DNA of 64,000 bases from Emticicia sp. CRIBPO (GTDB taxonomy: Bacteria > Bacteroidota > Bacteroidia > Cytophagales > Spirosomataceae). The notes below the pieces were generated by a model that saw only the letters and a program-made list of their open reading frames with translations, was not told the origin of the DNA and made no database searches. The stretch's first letter is position 1. Each line of letters opens with the position of its first letter. This document shows, one piece after another, positions 36,832 to 46,400 of this stretch. Location: assembly GCF_009905725.1 (NCBI RefSeq), contig NZ_JAAAKV010000003.1, forward strand, positions 1 through 64,000, written 5' to 3'. The translations under genes and the position numbers were made by a program.

Positions 36832-37200
36832 CTATTTGGCTTTCTTCATCTCCTCAATCATCTTGAGGATTTCATCTGCTTCTTTCAGGTCGATCTGCTG
36901 CTGTTTTACAAAAAATGAAACCAGGTCACCCACTGAATTCTCAAAGTATCCGTTCATTAGTTTTTCGGTGACAAATTTCCTGTATTCCTCTTTTGTTACT
37001 TTCGGGAAATACTGGTGGGTTTTCCCGTAAGGCATATGGTCAATAAATCCTTTTTGTTCCAGAATCCTGATGATGGTCGAAACCGTATTGTAGGCCGGTT
37101 TGGGATCAGGAAGTTTCTCAATCACATCTTTGACAAATCCTGTGTTTAAGTCCCACATGACCTGCATAATCTCTTCTTCGGCTTTCGTTAATTCTCTCAT
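36832..37200 (-). CDS. BlaI/MecI/CopY-family transcriptional repressor
   Basis: The 122-aa winged-helix protein starts LTKAEEEIMQVMWDLNTGFVKDVIEKL and has the recognition helix region AYNTVSTIIRILEQKGFI (about 36-53), matching BlaI. The C-terminal half is the dimerisation and cleavage domain. It is the promoter-proximal gene before three M56 peptidases, the normal layout of a bla/mec-type sensing operon, but no beta-lactamase gene is nearby, so the real target remains unknown. A palindrome between the promoter boxes upstream fits its operator. Confidence 0.92.
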   Translation of the reverse strand: MRELTKAEEEIMQVMWDLNTGFVKDVIEKLPDPKPAYNTVSTIIRILEQKGFIDHMPYGKTHQYFPKVTKEEYRKFVTEKLMNGYFENSVGDLVSFFVKQQQIDLKEADEILKMIEEMKKAK

Positions 37201-37607
37201 GGTGATTAGATTTTTGATTTACGTTAAGTAATCATTGAACAAACATAAAACTAATTATTTAGTTTTCCAACTATAATTTTAGGTAATATTCGTTCTTTAA
37301 GGGTTTATTTTATTCAACTAATTTATTTACAGACTTGTCAGGTTGCGTGAAGTGTCATTTATCAGTAAATAACACAGATAGAGAAGCGGATGATTTTCAT
37401 AGGTATAAGTACATGCTTAAAGATATAAAATTCAATACTTTTTTACACAATGCAAGAGAGGTTTATTTTTTAGCTGCTATGTAATTTAAATCTGATTTCC
37501 CGATAAGATTCAGTTATCAATACGCCTGCCCGCCTTTTTTTTCTTTCCTCCTTTGTCCATTTTCCTTTCATCCTTTTTCCTTTTCCTCCTTTGTCCATTC
37601 TCCTTCC
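37201..37607. other. Intergenic region upstream of blaI
   Basis: This 407-bp stretch is AT-rich near blaI and holds its promoter and palindrome (37240-37270). The distal end (about 37535-37605) is a pyrimidine-rich tract containing two exact copies of TTTCCTCCTTTGTCCATT, at 37544-37561 and 37582-37599 (38 bp apart). No ORF is convincing. Confidence 0.45.
37240..37270 (-). promoter_or_regulatory. Promoter of the blaI-M56 operon with embedded palindromic operator
   Basis: On the minus strand, TTG (37268-37270) is followed by a 20-bp spacer and TATGTTTG (37240-37247), an exact TAnnTTTG. A 20-bp inverted repeat, AAAACTAA (37247-37254) and TTAGTTTT (37259-37266), fills the spacer. A dimer bound there would block RNA polymerase. 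The dyad differs from the TACAnnTGTA core of Firmicutes BlaI, so this is a candidate to test. Confidence 0.6.
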
Positions 37608-38480
37608 TTAAACAAAATCTCCCAACTCCTTCTCCGTCAATGCCCGGTCAAAAACACATAAACCGCCGATCTGTCCTTTGAAGAAGTTGCCCATACCCCG
37701 GCTCAGTAAAACTGCCCCGACGGTAAAGTCCGAACCATTGTTACCCATTCCCTCAGCAAAAGCATAGGGATTTTTACGCTGGGTGATACCATCCGGGTAG
37801 CCTTCAAAGCCCCTGGTGTGTTGTATGAGTTCAGGAGCCCTTTCCTCGAAAACGCCATTGAAAAATGAGCGAATGTTTTGTCCGTCATAAGTAAAAGCCA
37901 CACAAGCCCATTCGTTTTTAGGGACGACCTGTGCGGAGGCGGAGTAATCTATTGAATAAGGAAACGGGGGAGTGGGTTTGCCTGAATAAGAAATATGTCC
38001 GCAGACCTGGCTGTCGCCGTTATAATAAGGAAGGCTTACAAAAAGGCCATACTGGCGTTTGCCACCCGAAGCAGATTCATTCCACATGCCTCCGATAAAT
38101 CCTGTGCCTCCCTGCCACTTGACCCAGGCCACCACCGTTACACCCTGTCCGGCTCCGTGTAAATTAAGTTTTCCTGTTTCAGCATGCGGGAGACTCAGGT
38201 AAGCCCCGTTTTCAAAAAGTGCGGAGTATCCTGAAATCGGTCCTTCATCTATCCGCTTCATCGCACCGCTCATTTCTTTTAGCGGGAAAGTTCCCTCACC
38301 GATTGCTTCGCGGTCTTGCCCGGCGTCTTCTTTAAAATCCCACAGGGCAATAAATCCCGGTGTGTTTTTGATACGCCTGATGAGTTTTCTGTTTCGTTTA
38401 AAAAAAATAGCTGTAGGCCACGCCACGGGAAATGCGGCCCGGGCAAGGAAAGAGGTTTTGAGAAAAGACCGGCGGTTCAT
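37608..38480 (-). CDS. Exported LamG-like (concanavalin A-type) protein
   Basis: The 290-aa product opens MNRRSFLKTSFLARAAFPVAW, a twin-arginine-type start with a short hydrophobic run, so it is probably exported. From about 40 onward it reads as a LamG/concanavalin A-like jelly roll: ALWDFKEDAG, then GVTVVAWVKWQGG, EWACVAFTYDGQNIRSFFNGV and a closing IGGLCVFDRALTEKEL, the usual end of LamG_3 domains. It probably binds carbohydrate or is a wall-associated accessory protein. It is a single gene with no close partner; no enzyme motif is visible. Confidence 0.8.
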   Translation of the reverse strand: MNRRSFLKTSFLARAAFPVAWPTAIFFKRNRKLIRRIKNTPGFIALWDFKEDAGQDREAIGEGTFPLKEMSGAMKRIDEGPISGYSALFENGAYLSLPHAETGKLNLHGAGQGVTVVAWVKWQGGTGFIGGMWNESASGGKRQYGLFVSLPYYNGDSQVCGHISYSGKPTPPFPYSIDYSASAQVVPKNEWACVAFTYDGQNIRSFFNGVFEERAPELIQHTRGFEGYPDGITQRKNPYAFAEGMGNNGSDFTVGAVLLSRGMGNFFKGQIGGLCVFDRALTEKELGDFV

Positions 38481-38962
38481 AAATCAATTTTTGATGGAAC
38501 AAATTCTAAAATAAGCAGAATTGGTGGAATTACAATGTGGCTGGAGGGACGGTGAATGGAAAAAGCAAAAAAGGAGTAAGGGAAAAAGAAGACCGCATAT
38601 ATATTTCCTGCAATAAAGTCTGATGCTTAAAATGAGTTGCGGTCTTCAGGCCTGAATCCTTTTGTTTCATTTTCAGATTATTCATTACCCAGTACCTTCA
38701 GAGCCCGTCCCGGAACCCCGGGGGCCTCGGCACCCGGCTCAAAAAGAAATCAACTCAGAAAAAAACAGAAATATGACAGGCAGGTGACTTTGACAGTTTT
38801 TGTTCTCTAATTGTCTGTTTATGAGGCTTTTATGGTTAGTTTTTCTTCTGGCTCTGATCAGTCAATGGAGTGCCAGAATAACTATTTTTTCAATTGCTAA
38901 ATATTATGGCAATAATATGTTAATTTTTTTAGCATCTTTGTTTCATCAAAATAAAAGTGCTT
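38481..38962. other. Intergenic region with a long-range inverted repeat
   Basis: This 482-bp gap separates divergent genes. It holds perfect 10-bp arms GAAGACCGCA (38588-38597) and TGCGGTCTTC (38638-38647) separated by 40 bp, a short GC-rich palindromic patch near 38705-38740, and a CATCTTTG element (38933-38940, one base off TAnnTTTG) before the next gene. A weak ORF from about 38800 runs into the next gene in another frame and is not believed. Confidence 0.4.
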
Positions 38963-39328
38963 ATGAACCTCAAAGAAAAAAACTTATTACTACTTCAGAA
39001 AATTAAAAGGGAACTCGAGCCTATCGGTTATAAGGTGGTGATGAATCCCAAGACCCAGTCGGCGAAAGCAACTGATTCTGTCATCCTGCACATCAAATGG
39101 AGCAAGGAAGTATCTCATGAAGATTTTGTATGTAATTGTTACGCCATGATTGAGTTCAACCAGGACACCCTCGTGACGGCTAAAGTTTTGGGAGACTATC
39201 CTATTACTCATTGGATTTTGTCAAGACATTTTAAGATCACAGCTCAGACCAGGTTTATTTCGAGGGTCAGCCCTTTTAAGATAAGAAAGAAATCCGGTTC
39301 ACTCAGACATTACGCTATCGCTAATTAA
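38963..39328 (+). CDS. Hypothetical protein, 121 aa
   Basis: The product is small and basic, with an N-terminal helix (MNLKEKNLLLLQKIKRELE) and then alternating strands (DSVILHIKWSKEV, CYAMIEFNQDTLVTAKVL). The C-terminus is Lys/Arg/Ser-rich (PFKIRKKSGSLRHYA). No family was recognised. The ATG at 38963 is chosen over the GTG 6 bp upstream. It precedes a 2'-5' RNA ligase-like gene by 72 bp in the same direction. Confidence 0.65.
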   Translation: MNLKEKNLLLLQKIKRELEPIGYKVVMNPKTQSAKATDSVILHIKWSKEVSHEDFVCNCYAMIEFNQDTLVTAKVLGDYPITHWILSRHFKITAQTRFISRVSPFKIRKKSGSLRHYAIAN

Positions 39329-39400
39329 TCAATATATCAGGTGTACAGAGCTTATTATGATGCACGTGAAGCTTTTATAAATACATTAAAAATTAAAGAC

Positions 39401-40009
39401 ATGAAAAAAGATACGAATTCAAAAACTGAAAAAACAATATTCGAATATTTACTGGTGATCAATCCGGACCTGGCCAGACAAATCCTGGTGCAGCAATGTA
39501 AGCAGGAGTTTAAGAAGAACGGCTTTGTTAACGCGACCATCACTCCGCCTCACATTACCATCATGAACTTCCTTAAGCATGAAAGCAGGGAACATCTGAT
39601 TGTTAAAAAGCTGAGACAACTAGCCAATGGAACAACTCCGTTTGAAATCGTTCTCGAAGACTTTGGGAAGTTTGAAAGCAGCACTTCGACGGTTTACGTT
39701 AAGGTTAAAACGCCTGAGCCCATCCTGAAAATCGCTGAACGCAGAAAAAAAGAGATCAGACCCCTGTTGAAAGGCATGCCGAAGACCTATTCAAAACTTC
39801 CGCATGTGACCATCGCCCGTGGACTTACTACTGAGCAACTCCAGAAAGTGTGGCCGAAATGGAGTAAGGAGACTTTCGAGGCAAGGTTTGAGGCAAAAGA
39901 AATGGTATTACTGAAAAGGCCTTTGGGCGGACAGTATAAAACATTGGAAAAACTCCCTTTTAAAGGAGAAAATATGAACCTTTACGGTCAGAAAAATATT
40001 TTCGGTTGA
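39401..40009 (+). CDS. 2'-5' RNA ligase-like (2H phosphoesterase) protein
   Basis: The 202-aa product carries the two HxT/S motifs of the 2H superfamily: PPHITIM (H51, T53) and LPHVTIA (H135, T137), separated by the expected about 80 residues. The family includes RNA ligase LigT and cyclic phosphodiesterases acting on RNA ends; which substrate is used cannot be told. The N-terminus is Lys-rich. The ATG at 39401 is preferred; a GTG at 39341 would add 20 residues. It follows the unknown 121-aa gene. Confidence 0.82.
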   Translation: MKKDTNSKTEKTIFEYLLVINPDLARQILVQQCKQEFKKNGFVNATITPPHITIMNFLKHESREHLIVKKLRQLANGTTPFEIVLEDFGKFESSTSTVYVKVKTPEPILKIAERRKKEIRPLLKGMPKTYSKLPHVTIARGLTTEQLQKVWPKWSKETFEARFEAKEMVLLKRPLGGQYKTLEKLPFKGENMNLYGQKNIFG

Positions 40010-40315
40010 ACAATAAGCCAGAAATCTGATCAATCTGTCCCGGTTTGATTTCCGGCGGGTACCGGTTTTCTGATTGCTGGCTGGCAGGTAAGATAAAGAT
40101 AGTTATTGTTGTACAAGGTTTCAGGTAAAGTCGCCATCTGCTGATAAACTTCGGTGCTGCTAAGTTCCGGTTCGGTAAGGCATATGGCGTGATGAGAAAG
40201 AATATATCCGGATAAGAAAAACTAATTCCTATTTTTGCTTTCAGGATTACACTTTATCAGGACCGGATGGTTTCATCAATGAAGCCTCCGGTATTTTCTA
40301 AAAGCAGACCTTTAC
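40010..40315. promoter_or_regulatory. Promoter region of the lytS-lytR genes
   Basis: This 306-bp gap has TATTTTTG (40230-40237, exact TAnnTTTG) 78 bp before the histidine kinase ATG. No other conserved element was seen and no ORF is convincing. Confidence 0.4.
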
Positions 40316-41410
40316 ATGAAAGTACAATCGGGAGTATTTTACAAGCATTACAGGCTCTTTGTAGTACCTGTGGTTTTTTGTTTGTATTACCTGCTGACCT
40401 ATCTGATTAACCCCTTCAGCAAATCTTGGGAAGGATATTTTCAAATGGGCACCCAAAACCTGCTGACAGAGTGGGGTATTACGATGGTATTCTGTTCTCT
40501 TATTACAGAATCCAGTATTGTCATTGCCCGGGTTCTGGACAAGAGCATTTCCTGGCGTGAGCATGCCATGATGCGTTTCATTACCCAGATTTTCCTGCAG
40601 ATCATTTCGGTAGGTATTCTGTTGTACTTCTTTGACATGCTGTGGGATGTTACCTGTCCGATAAAAGAGCCCATGACCTCATCTGACCGGCTTGGACTCT
40701 GGCAGTATTTCTTTATCATCACGATTCTGTCAATCATCATCAGTGCCGTTCATACTGGCAATTTTTTCCTGCAGCGATGGAAAGTATCCACGCTTGAAGC
40801 CAGCGAGTTAAAACTGAGATCTGTTGAGCTGAAGGAAATTGCCATGCAGGCCGAGCTTCAGTCTCTCAAGCTGCAGCTGGATCCGCATTTTATGTTCAAT
40901 AATTTCAGCACCTTGTCAGAGCTGATTTCTGAAGATAAAGAAACCGCCCAGAAATTCCTGGATAATCTTTCGCGGGTGTACCGTTATATGATCCTGAATC
41001 TTAATAACGATATCATTACGCTCAAAGAAGAAATCAGGTTTTTAGAGGCTTATAATTACCTGATCGGCATAAGGTACGGAGACAAAGTGCTTGTCAATAT
41101 TGATATTCCTGAAGCCATAAAACAAAAAGGCATTCCACCCATTACCCTGCAGTTGCTGATAGAAAATGCCATCAAACATAACGTGGCCTGTGAAGGCAGA
41201 CCCCTGGTGATCAATATTGCATTACATAACTCACAATACCTTAAAATTACCAATAACCTTCAGCCGATTCAGAATAATATACCGTCTACCAAAATAGGAC
41301 TGGAGAATATTAAAAACCGATACCGGATATTGTGCGAGCTTTCGGTGGAAGTGCTGGAAGAGGAAGAAGATTTTACAGTGATCTTGCCCTTGCTGGATTT
41401 TAAAAACTGA
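40316..41410 (+). CDS. LytS/YehU-type sensor histidine kinase
   Basis: The 364-aa product has four membrane helices (about 13-32, 55-72, 88-108, 130-150), then a coiled linker and a His_kinase domain whose phosphorylated His is H191 in LQLDPHFMFNNFSTL. A C-terminal ATPase with N-box LLIENAIKHNV and a final GLENIKNRY follows. There is no separate periplasmic sensor domain, so the membrane part may sense the signal. The response regulator starts 3 bp after the stop, so the pair is co-translated. Confidence 0.92.
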   Translation: MKVQSGVFYKHYRLFVVPVVFCLYYLLTYLINPFSKSWEGYFQMGTQNLLTEWGITMVFCSLITESSIVIARVLDKSISWREHAMMRFITQIFLQIISVGILLYFFDMLWDVTCPIKEPMTSSDRLGLWQYFFIITILSIIISAVHTGNFFLQRWKVSTLEASELKLRSVELKEIAMQAELQSLKLQLDPHFMFNNFSTLSELISEDKETAQKFLDNLSRVYRYMILNLNNDIITLKEEIRFLEAYNYLIGIRYGDKVLVNIDIPEAIKQKGIPPITLQLLIENAIKHNVACEGRPLVINIALHNSQYLKITNNLQPIQNNIPSTKIGLENIKNRYRILCELSVEVLEEEEDFTVILPLLDFKN

Positions 41411-41413
41411 TGT

Positions 41414-42163
41414 ATGCGGATAGTAATCATTGAAGATGAAAAATTAAATGCAAGCAGGTTAAAGAAAATACTGCTCGAAATTGACCCTGATACGGAGGTG
41501 CTGGAAGTGCTGGATACCATTCATAAGTCTGTTGAATGGCTTAAGGAAAACAAGCACCCGGATACCATTCTGATGGATATCAGGCTGGCAGACGGCTTAA
41601 GTTTCGAGATTTTTGCCAAAGTGAAAGTGAATTGCCCGGTTATTTTTACCACCGCTTACGATGAATATGCCGTGAGGGCTTTTAAGGTCAATGGCATAGA
41701 TTACCTTTTGAAGCCGGTTGAAAAAGAAGAACTGGAGGCGGCTCTGCAAAAAGTAAAAACATTGATCAGTCCCGATCCTGCTATCGAAGAACTCATGCAG
41801 TTTTTCAGGCAGAAGAACCTCAGTTACCGTACCCGGTTCCTTATTCCGTTCAAAGACGGATACAAGACCATTTTAGTGGCTGATGTTGATTTTATCTACT
41901 CAGAGTTTAAGACTACTCACCTGGTTCTGAATGACGGTGGCATCGAAACCGTGGCCCACACCATGGAAGAACTGGAAGAGCAACTCGATCCCGATGTATT
42001 CTTCAGAGCCAACCGCCAGCACCTGGTGGCTGTTCACAGCATCAGCAGTATTCATAATTTTTTTAACGGTAAACTCAAGTTGCAGTTAAAGAGATACCCG
42101 GAAAGAGAAGTATTGATCAGTAAAGAAAAAGCTACCTCGTTTAAACAATGGCTTGACCGTTGA
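41414..42163 (+). CDS. LytTR-type DNA-binding response regulator
   Basis: The 249-aa product has a receiver domain (about 1-120) with acidic pocket E7/D8, phospho-acceptor D55 (ILMDIR) and the conserved Lys in YLLKPVEKEEL, followed by a LytTR domain (about 140-249) including FFRANRQHLVAVHSI. LytTR regulators bind direct repeats upstream of their targets. It starts 3 bp after the kinase gene; the RND efflux genes 129 bp downstream are its most obvious candidate targets. Confidence 0.94.
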   Translation: MRIVIIEDEKLNASRLKKILLEIDPDTEVLEVLDTIHKSVEWLKENKHPDTILMDIRLADGLSFEIFAKVKVNCPVIFTTAYDEYAVRAFKVNGIDYLLKPVEKEELEAALQKVKTLISPDPAIEELMQFFRQKNLSYRTRFLIPFKDGYKTILVADVDFIYSEFKTTHLVLNDGGIETVAHTMEELEEQLDPDVFFRANRQHLVAVHSISSIHNFFNGKLKLQLKRYPEREVLISKEKATSFKQWLDR

Positions 42164-42245
42164 CCTCCCTTTTATTTCAGTTTGTGCCTTTTCTGTTTCG
42201 GGCTGCATTATTTCCAGTTCGGTAAATATTCATAATAAATCAAAT

Positions 42246-42266
42246 CTGCAAACACCGAATTTGCAG
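42246..42266. promoter_or_regulatory. Inverted repeat upstream of the RND genes
   Basis: CTGCAAA (42246-42252) and TTTGCAG (42260-42266) lie 27 bp before the adaptor ATG. They could be a regulator site; it is not the direct-repeat form usual for LytTR. Confidence 0.3.
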
Positions 42267-42292
42267 TTAAATCAAATAATTATTGATAACAT

Positions 42293-43444
42293 ATGTACGC
42301 TTCAAATTTTTACAAGACTGTTTTTAAATCAGTTTCCATACTTTCTCTCCTCTTTTTATTTTCAGGATGCGGCACCAAAAAAACAGAAGAACAGACCGCA
42401 GTTCCATCACTTTCTGTGCCGGTTGAACTGATCGAAAAAAAAGATGTGGCAGTGTACAATGAATATCCGGCATCCATCGAAGGAAAAGTGAATATTGATC
42501 TCAGACCACAGGTGGAAGGCTACCTGGAGAAAATATTTGTGGATGAAGGGGCTTATGTAAAGGCCGGACAACCTCTTTTTAAGATCAGCGACAAAGTCTA
42601 CCGCGAGCAACTTAATACTGCCACAGCCAATCTGCACATAGCAGAAGCCAGTGTGAAAAATGCCCAGATTGAAGTGGATAAAATTACGACCCTTTATGCT
42701 AATAAAGTTGTCTCTGATTTTCAGCTGAGAACGGTAAAAGTGGCTTATGAATCTACTGAAGCCATGGTAGAACAAGCTAAAACGATGGTAGCCGCCGCAA
42801 GGATTAACCTGGATTTCACCCTGATCAAAGCCCCTGTGAGCGGATATATCGGCAGAATACCGAAACGTATCGGAAGCCTGGTAAGCAGTACGGATCCTGT
42901 TGCCTTAACCACCTTGTCTGATATCCACGAGGTGTATATTTATTTCACCATGAGTGAGTCGGCTTTTCTGAAGTTTAATGGCCAGGGAAATGGCAAGACA
43001 CTGCAGCAAAGGATTAACTCTTTTCATCCGGTTTCTCTGAAACTGGCCAATGGGGAAGTGTATGCTCATAAAGGGAAAATAGAAGTAGTGGCCGGTCAGG
43101 CAGATAAAGGCACGGGCGGGATCAGCCTTCGTGCCACTTTCCCGAATGCAGAAGGGCTTTTACGTAGCGGAAACACGGGGAAAATCATCATTCAGGAGCA
43201 ATTCGACAACGTCAGTACAGTGCCTATTGCCGCTACCCTGGACATACAGAATAAAACTTTTGTCTATGTGCTGAAAGACAGCAATAAAGTAGCCATGCAG
43301 CCTATTGTGATCAAAGGCAAAAATGAATCCTACTATTTTGTTTCTGAGGGGCTGGAACCCAATACCAGCATAGTGGTGAGTGGTATTGAGACCATCCAGG
43401 ACGGCTCCGTGATTGTCCCGAAAAGAAATTCACAACTAAAATAA
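42293..43444 (+). CDS. RND efflux periplasmic adaptor lipoprotein (MFP)
   Basis: The 383-aa product has a lipoprotein signal ending LFLFSGC (C26). The body has the adaptor architecture: biotinyl-lipoyl halves (VNIDLRPQVEGYLEKIFVDEGAYVKAGQPLF near 68-98, and FTLIKAPVSGYIGR), an alpha-hairpin, then beta-barrel and membrane-proximal domains. It is the AcrA-like link between pump and outer-membrane factor. The pump begins 15 bp downstream. The drug or metabolite exported cannot be read from the sequence. Confidence 0.93.
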   Translation: MYASNFYKTVFKSVSILSLLFLFSGCGTKKTEEQTAVPSLSVPVELIEKKDVAVYNEYPASIEGKVNIDLRPQVEGYLEKIFVDEGAYVKAGQPLFKISDKVYREQLNTATANLHIAEASVKNAQIEVDKITTLYANKVVSDFQLRTVKVAYESTEAMVEQAKTMVAAARINLDFTLIKAPVSGYIGRIPKRIGSLVSSTDPVALTTLSDIHEVYIYFTMSESAFLKFNGQGNGKTLQQRINSFHPVSLKLANGEVYAHKGKIEVVAGQADKGTGGISLRATFPNAEGLLRSGNTGKIIIQEQFDNVSTVPIAATLDIQNKTFVYVLKDSNKVAMQPIVIKGKNESYYFVSEGLEPNTSIVVSGIETIQDGSVIVPKRNSQLK

Positions 43445-43459
43445 ATCAGCGTTAAGAAT

Positions 43460-46400
43460 ATGATAAAGAGAATCATTGAACGGCCGGTATTAGCCACCGT
43501 TATTTCTATAATTATTGTGATACTGGGGATTGTCGGTTTGTTAAAATTACCCCTGACCCAGTTTCCGGATATCGCTCCTCCGAGTGTTTCAGTGTCTGCC
43601 GTGTTTCCGGGTGGGAATGCCGACGCAGTGATGCGTTCGGTCATCACGCCGATAGAAGAAGCCATCAACGGGGTTGAAAACATGACCTACATCCAGTCTG
43701 CCGCCAGCAACGACGGCAGCGGGGTCATCAATGTGTTTTTTAAGCTGGGCACCAACCCTGACCAGGCGGCCGTCAACGTTCAGAACAGGGTTGCCCAGGT
43801 GACAGGCCAGCTGCCTCCTGAAGTGATTCAGGCCGGGATCACTACCGTCAAGCAGCAAAACGGGATGATCATGATCGTCGACATTTACAGTGAAGACAGT
43901 AAAAAGTTTGACGAGACTTTCCTTCAGAACTATGCCAGGATCAATGTCACTCCGGCCTTAAAAAGGGTGACTGGAGTTGGAAACGTGCAGATTTTCGGTA
44001 CGAAAGATTATGCCATCAGGATATGGCTTAACCCTCAGCAACTGGCTACGTATCATCTTTCTCCGCAGGAAGTATTGGATGCCATCCGGGACCAGAGTCT
44101 GGAAGCTGCTCCCGGTAGTTTGGGAGAGAGCACCAATGAAGCCATGCAGTATGTCATTAAATATGCGGGGAAATTCAACACCCCGGAACAGTATGAGAAT
44201 ATTGTGATCAGGGCTGAAAACAGCGGGAACAACTTACTGCTGAAGGACCTGGCAAGGGTGGAGTTCGGCTCCGCCAATTACAGCGTGAATAACCGTACAA
44301 ACGGGAAGCACTGTGTAACCATGGCTGTTTTTCAGACCACAGGATCAAATGCGAATGAAATTCAGACCAAAATCAACGGACTGTTAGAGCAGATGGAGCC
44401 TACTTTTCCGAAAGGGGTGAAATCGCATGTAAGTTATAGTACTAAAAGACAACTGGACGCCTCTATTTCCCAGGTTCAGAATACCCTCATAGAGGCGTTT
44501 GTACTTGTGTTTATCATTGTTTTCCTGTTTTTGCAGGATTTCAGGTCTACGCTGATACCGGCCATTGCAGTACCGGTGTCGCTGATCGGTACTTTCTTTT
44601 TTCTTCAGATGCTGGGATTTTCGATCAACATGCTGACGCTTTTCGCCCTGGTGCTCGCTATCGGTATTGTGGTGGATGACGCCATTGTAGTAGTAGAGGC
44701 TGTCCACAGTAACATGGAGAAAACCCATCAGAGTGCAAAGGCCGCGACGACGCAAGCCATGAGTGAAATCACCGGTGCGATCGTATCCATTACTCTGGTC
44801 ATGACGGCCGTTTTTGTTCCGGTCGGGTTTATGGAAGGGTCAACCGGGGTATTTTATCGCCAGTTTGCCTTTACTTTAGCGATTGCGATCCTGATTTCAG
44901 CTTTGAATGCCCTGACACTGAGCCCTGTTTTGTGTGCATTGTTGTTGAAAAACAACCATGCTGAAAACGCCAGCGGTAAACCTGCAGGTTTTCGGAAAAG
45001 ATTCTTTTCGGCCTTTAACTCTGGTTTTGATGCGGTGACCGGCAAATATGTCAGAAGTGTAGGTTTTTTGGTTAAAAACAAATGGTTGAGTCTCGGAGCC
45101 CTGGCTGTGGTGAGTGTAGTGGCTTTCTGGCTGATGAACAGCACGCCCAAAGGTTTTATTCCGAGTGAAGATGATAATTTTGCAGCATTTGCTGTTGCCC
45201 TTCCTCCGGGAGCTTCATTGGCCAGAACTTCCGAAGTGATCCGGAAAGCAGACAGCATATTACAAAAAGAGCCTGCTATTTTTTCGACGACCATCATTTC
45301 AGGCTTTAACATGCTGGGTAACAATGCCGGATCTGCCTACGCCACAGGCTTTATTAACTTGAGGTCTCTTGAAGAAAGGGGTGAAGTAAAAGATATCGAT
45401 AAGATCGTCATCATGCTGGGTGAAAAGCTCAGCACCATACAGGATGCCAACTTCAGTGTGTTTACGATGCCGACGGTACCGGGTTTTGGTACTTTCGACG
45501 GTCTTGAGTTTGTTTTGCAGGATAGGGAAAGTATTCCGATCGAAAAATTCAACCAGGTAGCCCACAAGTTCATCGGTGAGATTTCAAAGAGAAAAGAAGT
45601 TGCCCAGGCATTTACGATGTTCAACGCCAGTTTCCCGCAATACGAACTGGTAGTAGACCAGATCAAAGCCAAACAATTGGGTGTCAGGGTGAGCGACCTC
45701 ATGATGGCTATGCAGATATATTACGGAAGTGTGCAGGCCAATGATTTTAACCGTTTCGGGAAATATTACCGTGTTTATATGCAGGCGGATGCTCCTTTCA
45801 GGGCCAATGAATCATCGCTTGACGGTATTTTTGTTAAGAATGCTACGGGACAAATGGTACCTGTGAGTACACTGGCGTCTTTCAAAAAAATATACGGTCC
45901 GGAGTCTATTAACCGCTACAATCTCTTCAATTCCATTGCCATTAATGCTTCTCCGGCACCGGGTTTCAGTACCGGTGACGCCATGCTGGCCATTGAAGAA
46001 GTAGCTTCAAAAACATTGGGAACAGGATTTACATATGAATGGACGGGCTTGAGTAAAGAACAGAAAGAATCGGGCAACCAGATGGTATTCATCTTTGCCC
46101 TGGTCTTACTGTTTGTTTATTTCCTTCTTTCGGCTCAGTATGAAAGTTACCTGTTGCCGCTGGCCGTGTTGTTCTCCCTGCCTGTCGGGGTGATCGGGGT
46201 GTTTACTGCCGTGAAACTGGCCGGTCTTGACAACAACATCTATGTACAGGTGGGTCTGATCATGCTGATCGGGCTCCTCGCTAAAAACGCGATCCTGATC
46301 ATCGAGTTCGGCGTTCAACGAAGAAGAGCCGGAAAAACACTGGTGGAGGCCGCTCTCGAGGCTGCAAAACTGAGACTCCGGCCTATCCTGATGACCTCGC

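Noticed and set aside
32247-37200. A beta-lactamase-regulating operon in the strict sense
   Set aside because: BlaI and M56 proteins are present but no beta-lactamase or PBP2a gene is adjacent, so a beta-lactam role cannot be claimed.
38800-39006. 68-codon ORF with two hydrophobic stretches
   Set aside because: It runs into the start of the 121-aa gene in another frame, and it lacks a supporting promoter or homology.
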